Assembly (NCBI GenBank): GCA_030691925.1
Contig: JAUYDG010000114.1
Location: 1-8,749, forward strand
Length of the DNA: 8,749 bases
Direction: 5' to 3'
From: Nanobdellota archaeon
GTDB lineage: Archaea > Nanobdellota > Nanobdellia > SCGC-AAA011-G17 > VGLX01
The notes under the pieces are model-generated. The model did not search any database. It saw nothing but the letters and a program-made list of their open reading frames with translations, and was not told where the DNA came from. Below, in pieces: positions 1-5,610 of this stretch. The translations under genes and the position numbers were made by a program. The first letter of the stretch is position 1, and each line of letters starts with the position of its first letter.

Positions 1-135
1 GGCAACTCAGGCTACATAAAAAAGCTGGAAAATATAGGCTACGAAGTGTTCCACGTAAACTCCCCAGACGACCTCTTCGACCTGGTAATAGGAAAAGCCA
101 AGGAAGTCTACGAAGGAAAAGACGATGAGACATGA
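1..135 (+). CDS. C-terminal end of an unrecognised protein (5' partial)
   Basis: The first base starts an open frame with no stop until TGA at 133-135, giving the last 44 residues of a protein whose start lies outside the window. The visible part reads like the last beta-alpha unit of a soluble alpha/beta domain: a helix (YIKKLENIG), a strand (YEVFHV), a turn (NSPDDL), another helix (FDLVIGKAKEVY) and a charged tail. The codon style (ATA, AAA, GAA) matches the neighbouring genes, so the frame is probably real. Its stop overlaps the ATG of the next gene in an ATGA (132-135), which suggests translational coupling and one operon with the four genes that follow. I do not recognise the family from so short a piece. 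The pattern would fit the end of several Rossmann-like folds and I assign none. Confidence 0.72.
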   Translation, partial: GNSGYIKKLENIGYEVFHVNSPDDLFDLVIGKAKEVYEGKDDET

Positions 136-608
136 GGATACCTCAAATCTTTGTCCCGGAAAAAAGCCTCGATCATAAAATTGAAGAACTTTACGAAGAC
201 CCTAAAGAACGTCTGGATCGTAAAACTAAAGAACACCTCGAAGACCATTCTTTTTATGAGGCAGTATCCAGCGGTCTAAAAGCGCTTTTACGCATGTTGA
301 ATAGCAGAACTGATTTTCCTACAAGAATACTCTGGATATCTGACAAATACCAAACAAACAGATACGACTATGTGGAAAAAATGATCGATAAGGTGATAGA
401 AGAATCAGGTGAAAAACCTGCTTATGATGTATATAATTACTATGACCAAAAATTTGAAAGAAAGGATCTTATAATTATATTGGACAAGTGGTGTACAGGA
501 CATTCGCTACAGGTAGTTTATGTGAACCATGAAATAACAGAAGAACTGAGAAGAGACTCACGTGAGAACGCACCACTATTGGACAGGTCATTCATAGTGT
601 CTATTTGA
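132..608 (+). CDS. Unrecognised 158-aa protein, member 1 of the shared N-terminal motif cluster
   Basis: I do not recognise the function. The protein is soluble-looking and charged, with no signal peptide or membrane segment. Residues 1-20 carry the motif shared with the next three genes (MRIPQIFVPEK-SLDHK). Residues 21-60 are helical and charged. Residues 61-131 look alpha/beta, with hydrophobic strands at 65-70 (RILWIS), 112-117 (DLIIIL) and 126-131 (LQVVYV). The tail ends on a hydrophobic strand, FIVSI. The ATG at 132 is chosen because the shared motif begins exactly there and because it overlaps the upstream stop (ATGA). The gap to the next gene is only 15 bases, so the genes are probably cotranscribed. 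There is no clear SD; a weak GAAGGA lies about 15 bases upstream. It could be any small ligand- or protein-binding domain, so no role is proposed. Confidence 0.85.
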   Translation: MRIPQIFVPEKSLDHKIEELYEDPKERLDRKTKEHLEDHSFYEAVSSGLKALLRMLNSRTDFPTRILWISDKYQTNRYDYVEKMIDKVIEESGEKPAYDVYNYYDQKFERKDLIIILDKWCTGHSLQVVYVNHEITEELRRDSRENAPLLDRSFIVSI

Positions 609-623
609 AAAATTAAGCTAAAG

Positions 624-1328
624 ATGAAAATACCAAAAATCTTCATACCTGAAAATAAAAATCTGGAAAACGCAACAAACAAACTATTGGACTATAACCC
701 TACCAAAGAAAGCAGTGTAACACTAGACCATTTCAACTATTTTGACATAGAACCAAATATAAAATATGAGTGGTTCGGATTCGACAACAGCCTGAAACGG
801 CTTAGAAAAGCTGGCTACGAACGCCACTTATACCCGGGAGAATACTTTGAACTTGTAACAGGATACATGGAAGAAAGGCTTGAAAACAAGCTTGAGACAA
901 TATGCGAAAAGCTATTAGCAACTAGGGGCGAATGGTTCAGCCTAGCTGTGAAAAGAGAAAACAACAATCTTACCTTCTACACAGACCCTAAAAACTTGAA
1001 ATGGGATGCTGAAGTTTGCAAATATGTTACTGAAGACAAATTAGAATACAAAAGCAAGCTAGAATTTGATGCCAGTGGTTTGTCTCCTGATGGTTGGGTT
1101 GATTTAAAAGAGCTTGACGACAAGCTTGTTCAGTTTTTATACAACCGCAAATTCGAAGACCTACCGCCAAAAATGAAGGATTACGAGCTTAAAATATTTT
1201 TTATTAACGATAAATCCGTCTGGCCGTTAGCGAGAGCTGATGAGCATAAAATGCTCTGCCTTTTCACCGGATGCACATGGGGCAGACCATCAAGGGGGAT
1301 ACGCCAAAAACCAGGAAACAGCAAATGA
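624..1328 (+). CDS. Unrecognised 234-aa protein, member 2 of the shared N-terminal motif cluster
   Basis: I do not recognise the function. The shared head is MKIPKIFIPENKNLEN at residues 1-16. It has one extra residue before the L relative to members 1 and 4, and it lacks the lysine that follows that segment in the other three. The body is hydrophilic with no membrane segment. Residues 55-97 form a long charged helical stretch (SLKRLRKAGYERHLYPGEYF, then GYMEERLENKLETICEKLL), followed by a beta-rich part at 103-122 and 185-197. The last 25 residues turn basic (RPSRGIRQKPGNSK), and this tail overlaps a possible upstream in-frame start of the next gene. The YPGEYFEL stretch weakly recalls RRGEYGYNL in member 3, which may or may not mean shared ancestry of the bodies. 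The stop overlaps the next ATG in ATGA (1325-1328). No SD is visible. Confidence 0.85.
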   Translation: MKIPKIFIPENKNLENATNKLLDYNPTKESSVTLDHFNYFDIEPNIKYEWFGFDNSLKRLRKAGYERHLYPGEYFELVTGYMEERLENKLETICEKLLATRGEWFSLAVKRENNNLTFYTDPKNLKWDAEVCKYVTEDKLEYKSKLEFDASGLSPDGWVDLKELDDKLVQFLYNRKFEDLPPKMKDYELKIFFINDKSVWPLARADEHKMLCLFTGCTWGRPSRGIRQKPGNSK

Positions 1329-2029
1329 AACTGCCAACAACGTTCCTGCCGGAACACAAAAGCCTGGAACAAAAGACAGAACAGCTGCTTGAAGAAGCCA
1401 AAGTAATACAAGAGGACACAGCATATGATAAAAAAGAACAGGCAATCCAAAAGTTAATGAATCAATTCGACTGTTATCAATACTATAAGCCTCAAGAACT
1501 GCAGCTAATAATCGAAGAAGAGATAAAAAAAGAAGGGTATATAGAACTAACAAACAACAATAGTGAAGTAAGGTACTGGGCGAAAAACATAAGTGCCTTA
1601 GAAACCAAGCTGTTCATAAGGCGGGGAGAATACGGCTATAACCTTAAAGAGTACGGCTTCGCATCAATCCGACCAGAAAACCTGGGCAAGTTCTGCGAGA
1701 TATTCAAAAGTTACGAAAAAGAAATAAGGCATAAAAACCATAACTTGAGGCACTATAGTCGCAGCAACTACAAAAAAGGGGGCCTGATAGCAGCAGCAAT
1801 ATACGGAGCATTCAGTTGCCCTGTGGTCATAAGCGCACTACAACCCCCATATACTTCCACAGACTTGCTGATGTTAGGGCTTTTACCACTAAATTTACTG
1901 GTTCTATACCGAGCAGGCGGAAAATTATTTGATCTATGCGCCCATAAAATAAAAAACAAGAGAATGCGAAAGCTCTGCACGTCCTTCATAGAAGATGAAA
2001 AACTGGCAATAAGGCGAGCGCTGGAATAA
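1325..2029 (+). CDS. Unrecognised 234-aa protein with C-terminal membrane hairpin, member 3 of the cluster
   Basis: I do not recognise the function. The open frame could start at ATG 1271, but ATG 1325 is preferred. The shared head (MKLPTTFLPEHKSLEQK) begins exactly there, it makes an ATGA overlap with the previous stop, and the 18 extra codons would lie inside the upstream gene. Residues 1-150 are charged and mostly helical, with a Glu/Lys-rich segment around 57-70. Two hydrophobic segments follow at about 152-172 (GGLIAAAIYGAF) and 178-198 (LLMLGLLPLNLLVLY), joined by a short PPYTSTD loop. Lysines and arginines flank both outer sides (NYKK before, KIKNKRMRK after), so the positive-inside rule predicts a hairpin with both ends in the cytoplasm. 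The shared head would then sit in the cytoplasm next to the membrane. One base separates it from the next gene. Confidence 0.85.
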   Translation: MKLPTTFLPEHKSLEQKTEQLLEEAKVIQEDTAYDKKEQAIQKLMNQFDCYQYYKPQELQLIIEEEIKKEGYIELTNNNSEVRYWAKNISALETKLFIRRGEYGYNLKEYGFASIRPENLGKFCEIFKSYEKEIRHKNHNLRHYSRSNYKKGGLIAAAIYGAFSCPVVISALQPPYTSTDLLMLGLLPLNLLVLYRAGGKLFDLCAHKIKNKRMRKLCTSFIEDEKLAIRRALE

Positions 2030-2030
2030 G

Positions 2031-2900
2031 ATGAAAATCCCAGAAACATTCATATCAGAAAAAAACTTGGACAACAAGGTAAAAGACCTTCTATCGGAAA
2101 AGCAAAGCGATGACAGGGACGGCCTGGCAATAGCTGTAGGCGTAAGGGAGCACGGCACTGTCAAGGAAAGCAGGATATACGCATGGGCGCCACCAATGAA
2201 AGAGCCCAAGCTTGTAAGAAAAAGAGACGCTTTAACATTCGACCTGTGCTACGCAGACAATATGCTGTATGACTGCGGCGTTTACAAAGCAATATACTGC
2301 ACACTATACGACAAACAAGCGCTTGTAAGGACACAGTTCACACCGTTCTCCATGCTCGAAAATAACGGCCTGCTCATATTCTCACAGCTGGGGGACATAT
2401 ACTACACCTCCTTAAGGAAATCAAGCTGCGAAAAAAAGGTCACATCAAGGTCCGGCTGGGTTTACGCCCTCGAACACCACAAAAACGAATTTTACGATGC
2501 CGGGGCTTACGGTATCATAGAATCAGAAGAATGCTACACCTCAAGCTATAGGATTACAGATGCAACAATGAAAACAAAAGCCCTCTGCTCATACGGAGGA
2601 AGCCTCTACAGCGCAGGATGCTATACTGTCAAGAACCGTACCGCCCCAAAAATCTTAACAGACATAACAGTACATGCCATACGCAACGTTTCAACAAAAG
2701 AAGAGGTAACCAGAAGAGACTCAGAACTTTACACATTATGCTCATACAAAAACCTGCTACTAGACGGCGGAGAAAACGGAAAGGTGAAAAACTCATTCAC
2801 TGATAACATAATGTTCGACTTCGGACCAGGCATGTCTGTAAGAGCCCTGGAACCAATACCTTCAGCCATGGTAAAAGCATTGATAGAGACCGCACAATAA
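2031..2900 (+). CDS. Predicted beta-propeller-like repeat protein (289 aa), member 4 of the cluster
   Basis: The head MKIPETFISEK-NLDNK matches the other cluster members. From about residue 65 a degenerate repeat recurs with the pattern 'aLCsy.n.LYDaG.Y..i': LCYADNMLYDCGVYKAI (72-88), SMLENNGLLIFSQLGDIYY (107-125), ALEHHKNEFYDAGAYGII (146-163), ALCSYGGSLYSAGCYTV (184-200) and TLCSYKNLLLDGGENGKV (235-252). The LYD-type positions are spaced about 37, 38, 38 and 51 residues apart, close to one WD40/kelch-sized blade. A partial sixth unit (VRALEPI) near 270 may close the ring. There is no signal peptide or membrane segment, so it is probably cytoplasmic despite eight cysteines. Propellers usually serve as binding scaffolds; the partner here is unknown. 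The start lies one base after the previous stop, without an SD. It is the last gene of the run, because a promoter follows at once. Confidence 0.88.
   Translation: MKIPETFISEKNLDNKVKDLLSEKQSDDRDGLAIAVGVREHGTVKESRIYAWAPPMKEPKLVRKRDALTFDLCYADNMLYDCGVYKAIYCTLYDKQALVRTQFTPFSMLENNGLLIFSQLGDIYYTSLRKSSCEKKVTSRSGWVYALEHHKNEFYDAGAYGIIESEECYTSSYRITDATMKTKALCSYGGSLYSAGCYTVKNRTAPKILTDITVHAIRNVSTKEEVTRRDSELYTLCSYKNLLLDGGENGKVKNSFTDNIMFDFGPGMSVRALEPIPSAMVKALIETAQ
2223..2792 (+). repeat. Coding repeat, five degenerate propeller-like units
   Basis: Residues 65-254 of the 289-aa protein contain five units with a hydrophobic-LC-x(2-3)-[NG]-x-[LF]-[YL]-[DS]-x-G core, spaced mostly 37-38 residues apart. The units are divergent in both protein and DNA, so the repeat is old. 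Unit 2 is the weakest match (SMLENNGLLIFSQLGDIYY). Confidence 0.65.
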
Positions 2901-2912
2901 AATATTTAAACT
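2901..2912 (+). promoter_or_regulatory. TATA box of the Ig-like membrane protein gene
   Basis: AATATTTAAACT lies directly after the preceding stop codon, with an A-rich BRE-like stretch (ACAATAAA) upstream. Its centre is about 27 bases before ATG 2935. This is the usual archaeal TATA-to-start distance, so the mRNA is predicted to be leaderless. The core TTTAAAC recurs in the promoter before the APRT gene. Confidence 0.7.
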
Positions 2913-2934
2913 TGAAAATACTGATTATTAACTG

Positions 2935-4494
2935 ATGAAAAAGAGATTACTATTAGTCTTAATAGCCATGCTGGCATTACAAACAGCCCTGGCAGAAACA
3001 GCCGATGGGCTAAAAGCTGAAAAAGCAGACTTCTCCGCGAACCCTTCACAGCTACAGCTGGGCAAAACACTGACAATCTACGGCTACGTAACAAGCATAG
3101 ATGGTGAACCTATCAATGGCTTAGCTAAGATATCTTTCAGAACAACAGACAAAACATACTACATAGATGATGTAGAAATCAATGAAGGCTACATAGAATA
3201 TTCCGATACTATAGCTAATATCCAGTCAGGAGAATATGATATAAGCATATTAGCAACAGAAAAAGGGACGAACAAAAAACTCCTGATAGAAAACTTTGCG
3301 AAATTAAACGTATTCGACGAAGTACAGATACTCTTAGAGCCTCTGCAGAAAAAATACCTGCCAGGAGGCACTGTAACGCTATCCGGCCAGGTACGCACAA
3401 TATTCGGGGAAGAGATAAAAGAAGGCAGGGCGCAAATAACGTTTGAAGGCGAAAGCTACAACTCAAATATCGTCAATGGAAGATTCAGCTACGACATAGA
3501 ACTGCCAGAAAACATAAAGACAGGCAAACACGCGATACAAATATCATTCACAGACGAAAAAACAGGCAACTGGGGCAGCGCTGAAAAAACGTTCAGCGTA
3601 GAAGCAGTCCCGACAGAACTAAAAATCGTAACGCAAGAATATTCTGTCAAACCGGAAGAAACGCTAAGCCTCAGGGCATACATTTATGACCAGGCAGGCG
3701 ATGAAATAAAAGAAAACATAAAAATTGAACTAACAAGCACAGACGGCAGATCAGCATACCTAGACTTTGTGCAGTCAGGTGAGCAGCTAAACATAAAAAT
3801 ACCGCAATACTCGATACCGGGAACATGGAAGCTGAAAGCAACATATTCCGACCTTGAGGCAGAAGAAGAGGCGACGGTTGAAAAAGTAAAGGACGTAAAA
3901 ATCGAGCTTGTTAACCAGAAGCTGCAAATCAAGAACATAGGAAACGTCGACTACAACGAACAAGTATCGGTAAGCCTAAACGGCAACGAGTTCGTCATCA
4001 AAAAAAGGGTATACCTGGGCCCAGGTCAAACAACAGTGATAGACCTGGCGCAGGAAGCGCCTTCAGGGCAGTATGACATCCAGGTAACTGGGGCGGCTGT
4101 AAAAGCAGGACAATTCAACGACATCAACATAGCAGGAAAAAACAAGAAGTCATTAAACATGTTGTACTCAGCACTTCTCATACTCGTGATAGGCGCCTTG
4201 ACTTACCTGGCGCTTTTCAAAAGAAGGCATTTCACAACTGCGATGGCAAGGGATGTCAGGGAGGTAAAACACGGCAGAACACAGCTGCAAAGGCTGCAGG
4301 CGATGAAAGGGATAGAGCAGACTGCAAGAAGGCGCAGCTTCAGCGATGAAGAAAGCGTGTCAGACTTCAGGGACAGGATGCTAAGAGACATAAAAACCAC
4401 AGAAGAGAAAGCAGGGTGGAGATACACTACCAGCAAAAACGAAGACAAAAAAGAAGAAGACAAGCCTAAAGGCTTGTTTAACATGTTCAACTGA
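2935..4494 (+). CDS. Secreted, membrane-anchored protein with tandem Ig-like domains (519 aa)
   Basis: Residues 1-20 form a signal peptide (MKKR, then a hydrophobic core ending QTALA) with likely cleavage after ALA-20. About four beta-sandwich domains follow, at roughly 29-125, 128-222, 227-317 and 319-399. The first three repeat the 'G-x-[TL]-[VL]-[TS]-[LI]-x-[GA]-x-[VI]' opening (GKTLTIYGYV, GTVTLSGQV, ETLSLRAYI) of Ig-like or macroglobulin-type domains. The fourth (LQIKNIGNVDYNEQVSVSLN, then a GPGQTTVIDL strand) resembles CARDB/NEW3-type archaeal envelope domains. A membrane helix spans about 407-428 (LYSALLILVIGALTYLALF), followed by KRR. A 90-residue cytoplasmic tail is first basic, then rich in Lys and Glu, and ends KGLFNMFN. 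Predicted topology is outside-to-inside, with the Ig domains on the cell surface. It probably has a structural, adhesion or envelope-assembly role; the sequence names no partner. The start fits the leaderless promoter. Confidence 0.88.
   Translation: MKKRLLLVLIAMLALQTALAETADGLKAEKADFSANPSQLQLGKTLTIYGYVTSIDGEPINGLAKISFRTTDKTYYIDDVEINEGYIEYSDTIANIQSGEYDISILATEKGTNKKLLIENFAKLNVFDEVQILLEPLQKKYLPGGTVTLSGQVRTIFGEEIKEGRAQITFEGESYNSNIVNGRFSYDIELPENIKTGKHAIQISFTDEKTGNWGSAEKTFSVEAVPTELKIVTQEYSVKPEETLSLRAYIYDQAGDEIKENIKIELTSTDGRSAYLDFVQSGEQLNIKIPQYSIPGTWKLKATYSDLEAEEEATVEKVKDVKIELVNQKLQIKNIGNVDYNEQVSVSLNGNEFVIKKRVYLGPGQTTVIDLAQEAPSGQYDIQVTGAAVKAGQFNDINIAGKNKKSLNMLYSALLILVIGALTYLALFKRRHFTTAMARDVREVKHGRTQLQRLQAMKGIEQTARRRSFSDEESVSDFRDRMLRDIKTTEEKAGWRYTTSKNEDKKEEDKPKGLFNMFN
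4444..4477 (-). terminator. Hairpin plus T-rich tract after the methyltransferase gene
   Basis: A perfect 7-bp inverted repeat, ACAAGCC (4460-4466) and GGCTTGT (4471-4477), encloses a TAAA loop. Read on the minus strand it is followed immediately by CTTCTTCTTTTTTGTC (4459 down to 4444). It starts 9 bases beyond the methyltransferase stop, the right place and orientation to end that transcript. It lies inside the coding region of the convergent gene (its codons for residues 509-515). Archaeal termination depends mainly on U tracts, so the hairpin may be incidental. Confidence 0.5.
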
Positions 4495-4948
4495 TTAGTA
4501 TCGTATCTTTTTCTTCGTCTATTTCTTTAAGCTTGAAATTCCTCTTCAGCTCTGCCTTTATCTTATCATAGTTTTTAGACATTTTTAGGACTGTGAAAGC
4601 GTATTTGCAACCTGATTTGCTTACCCTTTTTATTCCCCTAACTGCCTCGTTTATATCAGCGTGATGCAAAGAAGTTACAGAGATTACAGCATCAAAAACC
4701 TTATCCCTGAAAGGGAGGCTTTCAGCATTCGCGACAACCCTATCACCATCTGCCATTTTAAGCATCTCAATAGAGGGGTCGAGAAGTATAACATTTTCAA
4801 AATAATCAGCTGAAAGGCCAGTTCCTGCTCCAACATCCAGAATAAGGCCTTTAATGCTGAGATTCTTTTTAATCAGCTCCAGTTTCTTCCTCTGCTCCCC
4901 ACCATGAAGCTGGTTATAGCCTTTTGCAATCTTATTATAATAACTCAT
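4487..4948 (-). CDS. Small class I SAM-dependent methyltransferase (153 aa)
   Basis: This is a Rossmann-type methyltransferase transferring a methyl group from SAM to an unidentified acceptor in the cytoplasm. SAM-binding motif I is LDVGAGTG at 37-44. The acidic residue at the end of strand 2 is D57 (ILLDPS), motif II-like NAESLPF is at 74-80, and the motif IV region FDAVISVTSLHH is at 85-96. These match the Methyltransf_11/UbiE-like group. At 153 residues it is short for the class: the last strands are compressed (NFKLKEIDEE, TILIS) and there is no room for a separate substrate domain, so a partner may supply specificity. The ATG at 4948 lies 14 bases after the hydrolase stop with a G-rich SD (GAGGGGG, 9-base spacer), so it belongs to the same operon. 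The 3' end overlaps the convergent gene by 8 bases. Confidence 0.88.
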   Translation of the reverse strand: MSYYNKIAKGYNQLHGGEQRKKLELIKKNLSIKGLILDVGAGTGLSADYFENVILLDPSIEMLKMADGDRVVANAESLPFRDKVFDAVISVTSLHHADINEAVRGIKRVSKSGCKYAFTVLKMSKNYDKIKAELKRNFKLKEIDEEKDTILIS

Positions 4949-4962
4949 CTTCTAAAACCCCC

Positions 4963-5541
4963 TCAATGGCCTGGGCATAAGACCTTATACTTCAACAGCC
5001 TTAACTTTTCTAATGAGATACGCATCTTATCGGGAACAGAAGTCGGCAGGTCAACACGGCCGTAAACGCCGTCACTGAAAATAGTATCACCGGAAAATAA
5101 AACCTTCTGCTCCGGCAGCCATAAGCACACAGAGCCGACCGTATGCCCAGGCGTCTTGATAACCTTCAAGCCGGCTATTTCATCACCTAAAGGCTTTAAC
5201 TTAACACTTTTCAATTCACTAATAACCTCATCAGCAATAGCAACCCCGCTAGGGTTTTTATCAAAAGCGCTTATCTCTTCCTCAGAAGCAAAAAAGCTAG
5301 CACTACCAAACTTAGAAGGCCGGCCAACATGGTCAAAGTGCAAGTGGGTAAAAACAACATTAACAATATCTTTACTGTCATAACCCAGCTCTTTCAAGGA
5401 TTTAATCAGGCTTTTAGTATTTTCAGGGCTTCCCAAATCTATCAAAGTAGGTTCTATAACATCCACCAAATAAACGTTAGAGCTTAAGCCTGAGCCGCCA
5501 GAAATCTTCCATACTTCACTAACTATTTTTTCCGGCTTCAT
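4963..5541 (-). CDS. Metallo-beta-lactamase-fold hydrolase (192 aa), ends at its last metal ligand
   Basis: The family is that of glyoxalase II-like and related thioester, lactone or phosphodiester hydrolases with two metal ions. The ligands are visible: H66, H68, D70 and H71 in THLHFDHVG, H133 in PGHTVGS, D152 in SGDTIF, and H192 in CPGH. The YGRVDLP segment (160-166) is typical of the GloB/YcbL-like branch. The substrate cannot be told. ATG 5541 is preferred to the in-frame GTG 5547 because it lies about 28 bases from the TATA centre, giving a leaderless start. The oddity is that TGA follows the histidine codon of PGH directly, so H192 is the C-terminal residue. Relatives continue with a glycine and usually a further tail. 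The frame stays open for Gly-Gly-Phe-Arg-Arg up to a TGA at 4945-4947 that would overlap the next ATG. It may be functional, recently truncated, or carry a sequence error. Confidence 0.87.
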   Translation of the reverse strand: MKPEKIVSEVWKISGGSGLSSNVYLVDVIEPTLIDLGSPENTKSLIKSLKELGYDSKDIVNVVFTHLHFDHVGRPSKFGSASFFASEEEISAFDKNPSGVAIADEVISELKSVKLKPLGDEIAGLKVIKTPGHTVGSVCLWLPEQKVLFSGDTIFSDGVYGRVDLPTSVPDKMRISLEKLRLLKYKVLCPGH

Positions 5542-5562
5542 TATCACAACATAAGTGCGATA

Positions 5563-5574
5563 GTTTTATATATC
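5563..5574. promoter_or_regulatory. Shared TATA box of the divergent promoter
   Basis: GTTTTATATATC on the plus strand reads GATATATAAAAC on the minus strand, and both are acceptable archaeal TATA boxes. The centre is about 28 bases from ATG 5541 of the hydrolase (leaderless start predicted). It is about 27 bases from position 5596 on the other side, which would give the AI-2E gene a roughly 15-base leader carrying its SD. A second, weaker TATA-like TATTTTAA at 5583-5590 could instead give the plus gene a leaderless start. Confidence 0.6.
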
Positions 5575-5599
5575 TTCCCCCCATATTTTAATTTACAAA

Positions 5600-5609
5600 A
5601 GGGGTTGAT
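5600..5609 (+). promoter_or_regulatory. SD-like site and clustered start codons of the AI-2E gene
   Basis: AGGGGTTGAT resembles the archaeal SD (GGAGGTGAT, complementary to the 16S end) with one inserted T. Three in-frame candidate starts follow or overlap it: TTG 5605, ATG 5608 and ATG 5611. ATG 5611 is chosen because it leaves the G-rich stretch fully upstream, but the spacing is short and ATG 5608 is nearly as plausible. Confidence 0.45.
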
Positions 5610-5610
5610 G

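Larger units (their letters stand above)
132..2099 (+). other. Cluster of four tandem genes sharing an N-terminal motif
   Basis: Four consecutive genes encode proteins starting MRIPQIFVPEK-SLDHK (132), MKIPKIFIPENKNLENA (624), MKLPTTFLPEHKSLEQK (1325) and MKIPETFISEK-NLDNK (2031), each continuing into an L-rich helix ([EKQD]-x-L-[LY]). Beyond about residue 22 I can align nothing convincingly between them. Synonymous codons in the shared part differ freely (for example ATA/CTG/ATC for the third residue and CCT/CCA for the proline). The similarity is therefore maintained at protein level and is not a recent DNA duplication. The span given runs from the first head to the end of the fourth. Confidence 0.85.

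Noticed and set aside
1242..1256. Hairpin GAGCAT-AAA-ATGCTC followed by TGCCTTTT near the end of the second cluster gene, as a possible internal terminator.
   Set aside because: The stem is only 6 bp, the T-run is short, and it lies about 70 bases inside a coding region whose downstream partner depends on read-through.
1271..1324. Longer start (ATG 1271) for the third cluster gene.
   Set aside because: It would add 18 residues before the shared MK[IL]P head and overlap the previous gene by 58 bases. ATG 1325 matches the other three members and gives an ATGA overlap.
624..1328. The cluster as a recent tandem duplication array.
   Set aside because: Synonymous codons in the shared head differ throughout and the bodies do not align, so any duplication is ancient.
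4013..4026. Perfect 14-bp palindrome ACCTGGGCCCAGGT inside the Ig-like protein gene.
   Set aside because: It encodes an ordinary loop (YLGPGQ), has no T-run or second copy in the window, and is most likely a by-product of coding.
4963..4965. Reading TGA as glycine (recoded UGA, as in some candidate-phylum bacteria), which would restore PGHG in the hydrolase.
   Set aside because: TGA ends most genes here (135, 608, 1328, 4494, 8081, 8584 on plus; 4487 on minus) at sensible domain ends and ATGA junctions, and the promoters and AMP phosphorylase look archaeal. A standard code fits better.
5156..5383. Plus-strand open frame opposite the hydrolase gene, and similar long antisense frames elsewhere (for example 7334-7966).
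   Set aside because: They mirror the strong coding bias of well-identified genes on the other strand, have serine/leucine-rich shadow composition, and show no start signal or family motif.
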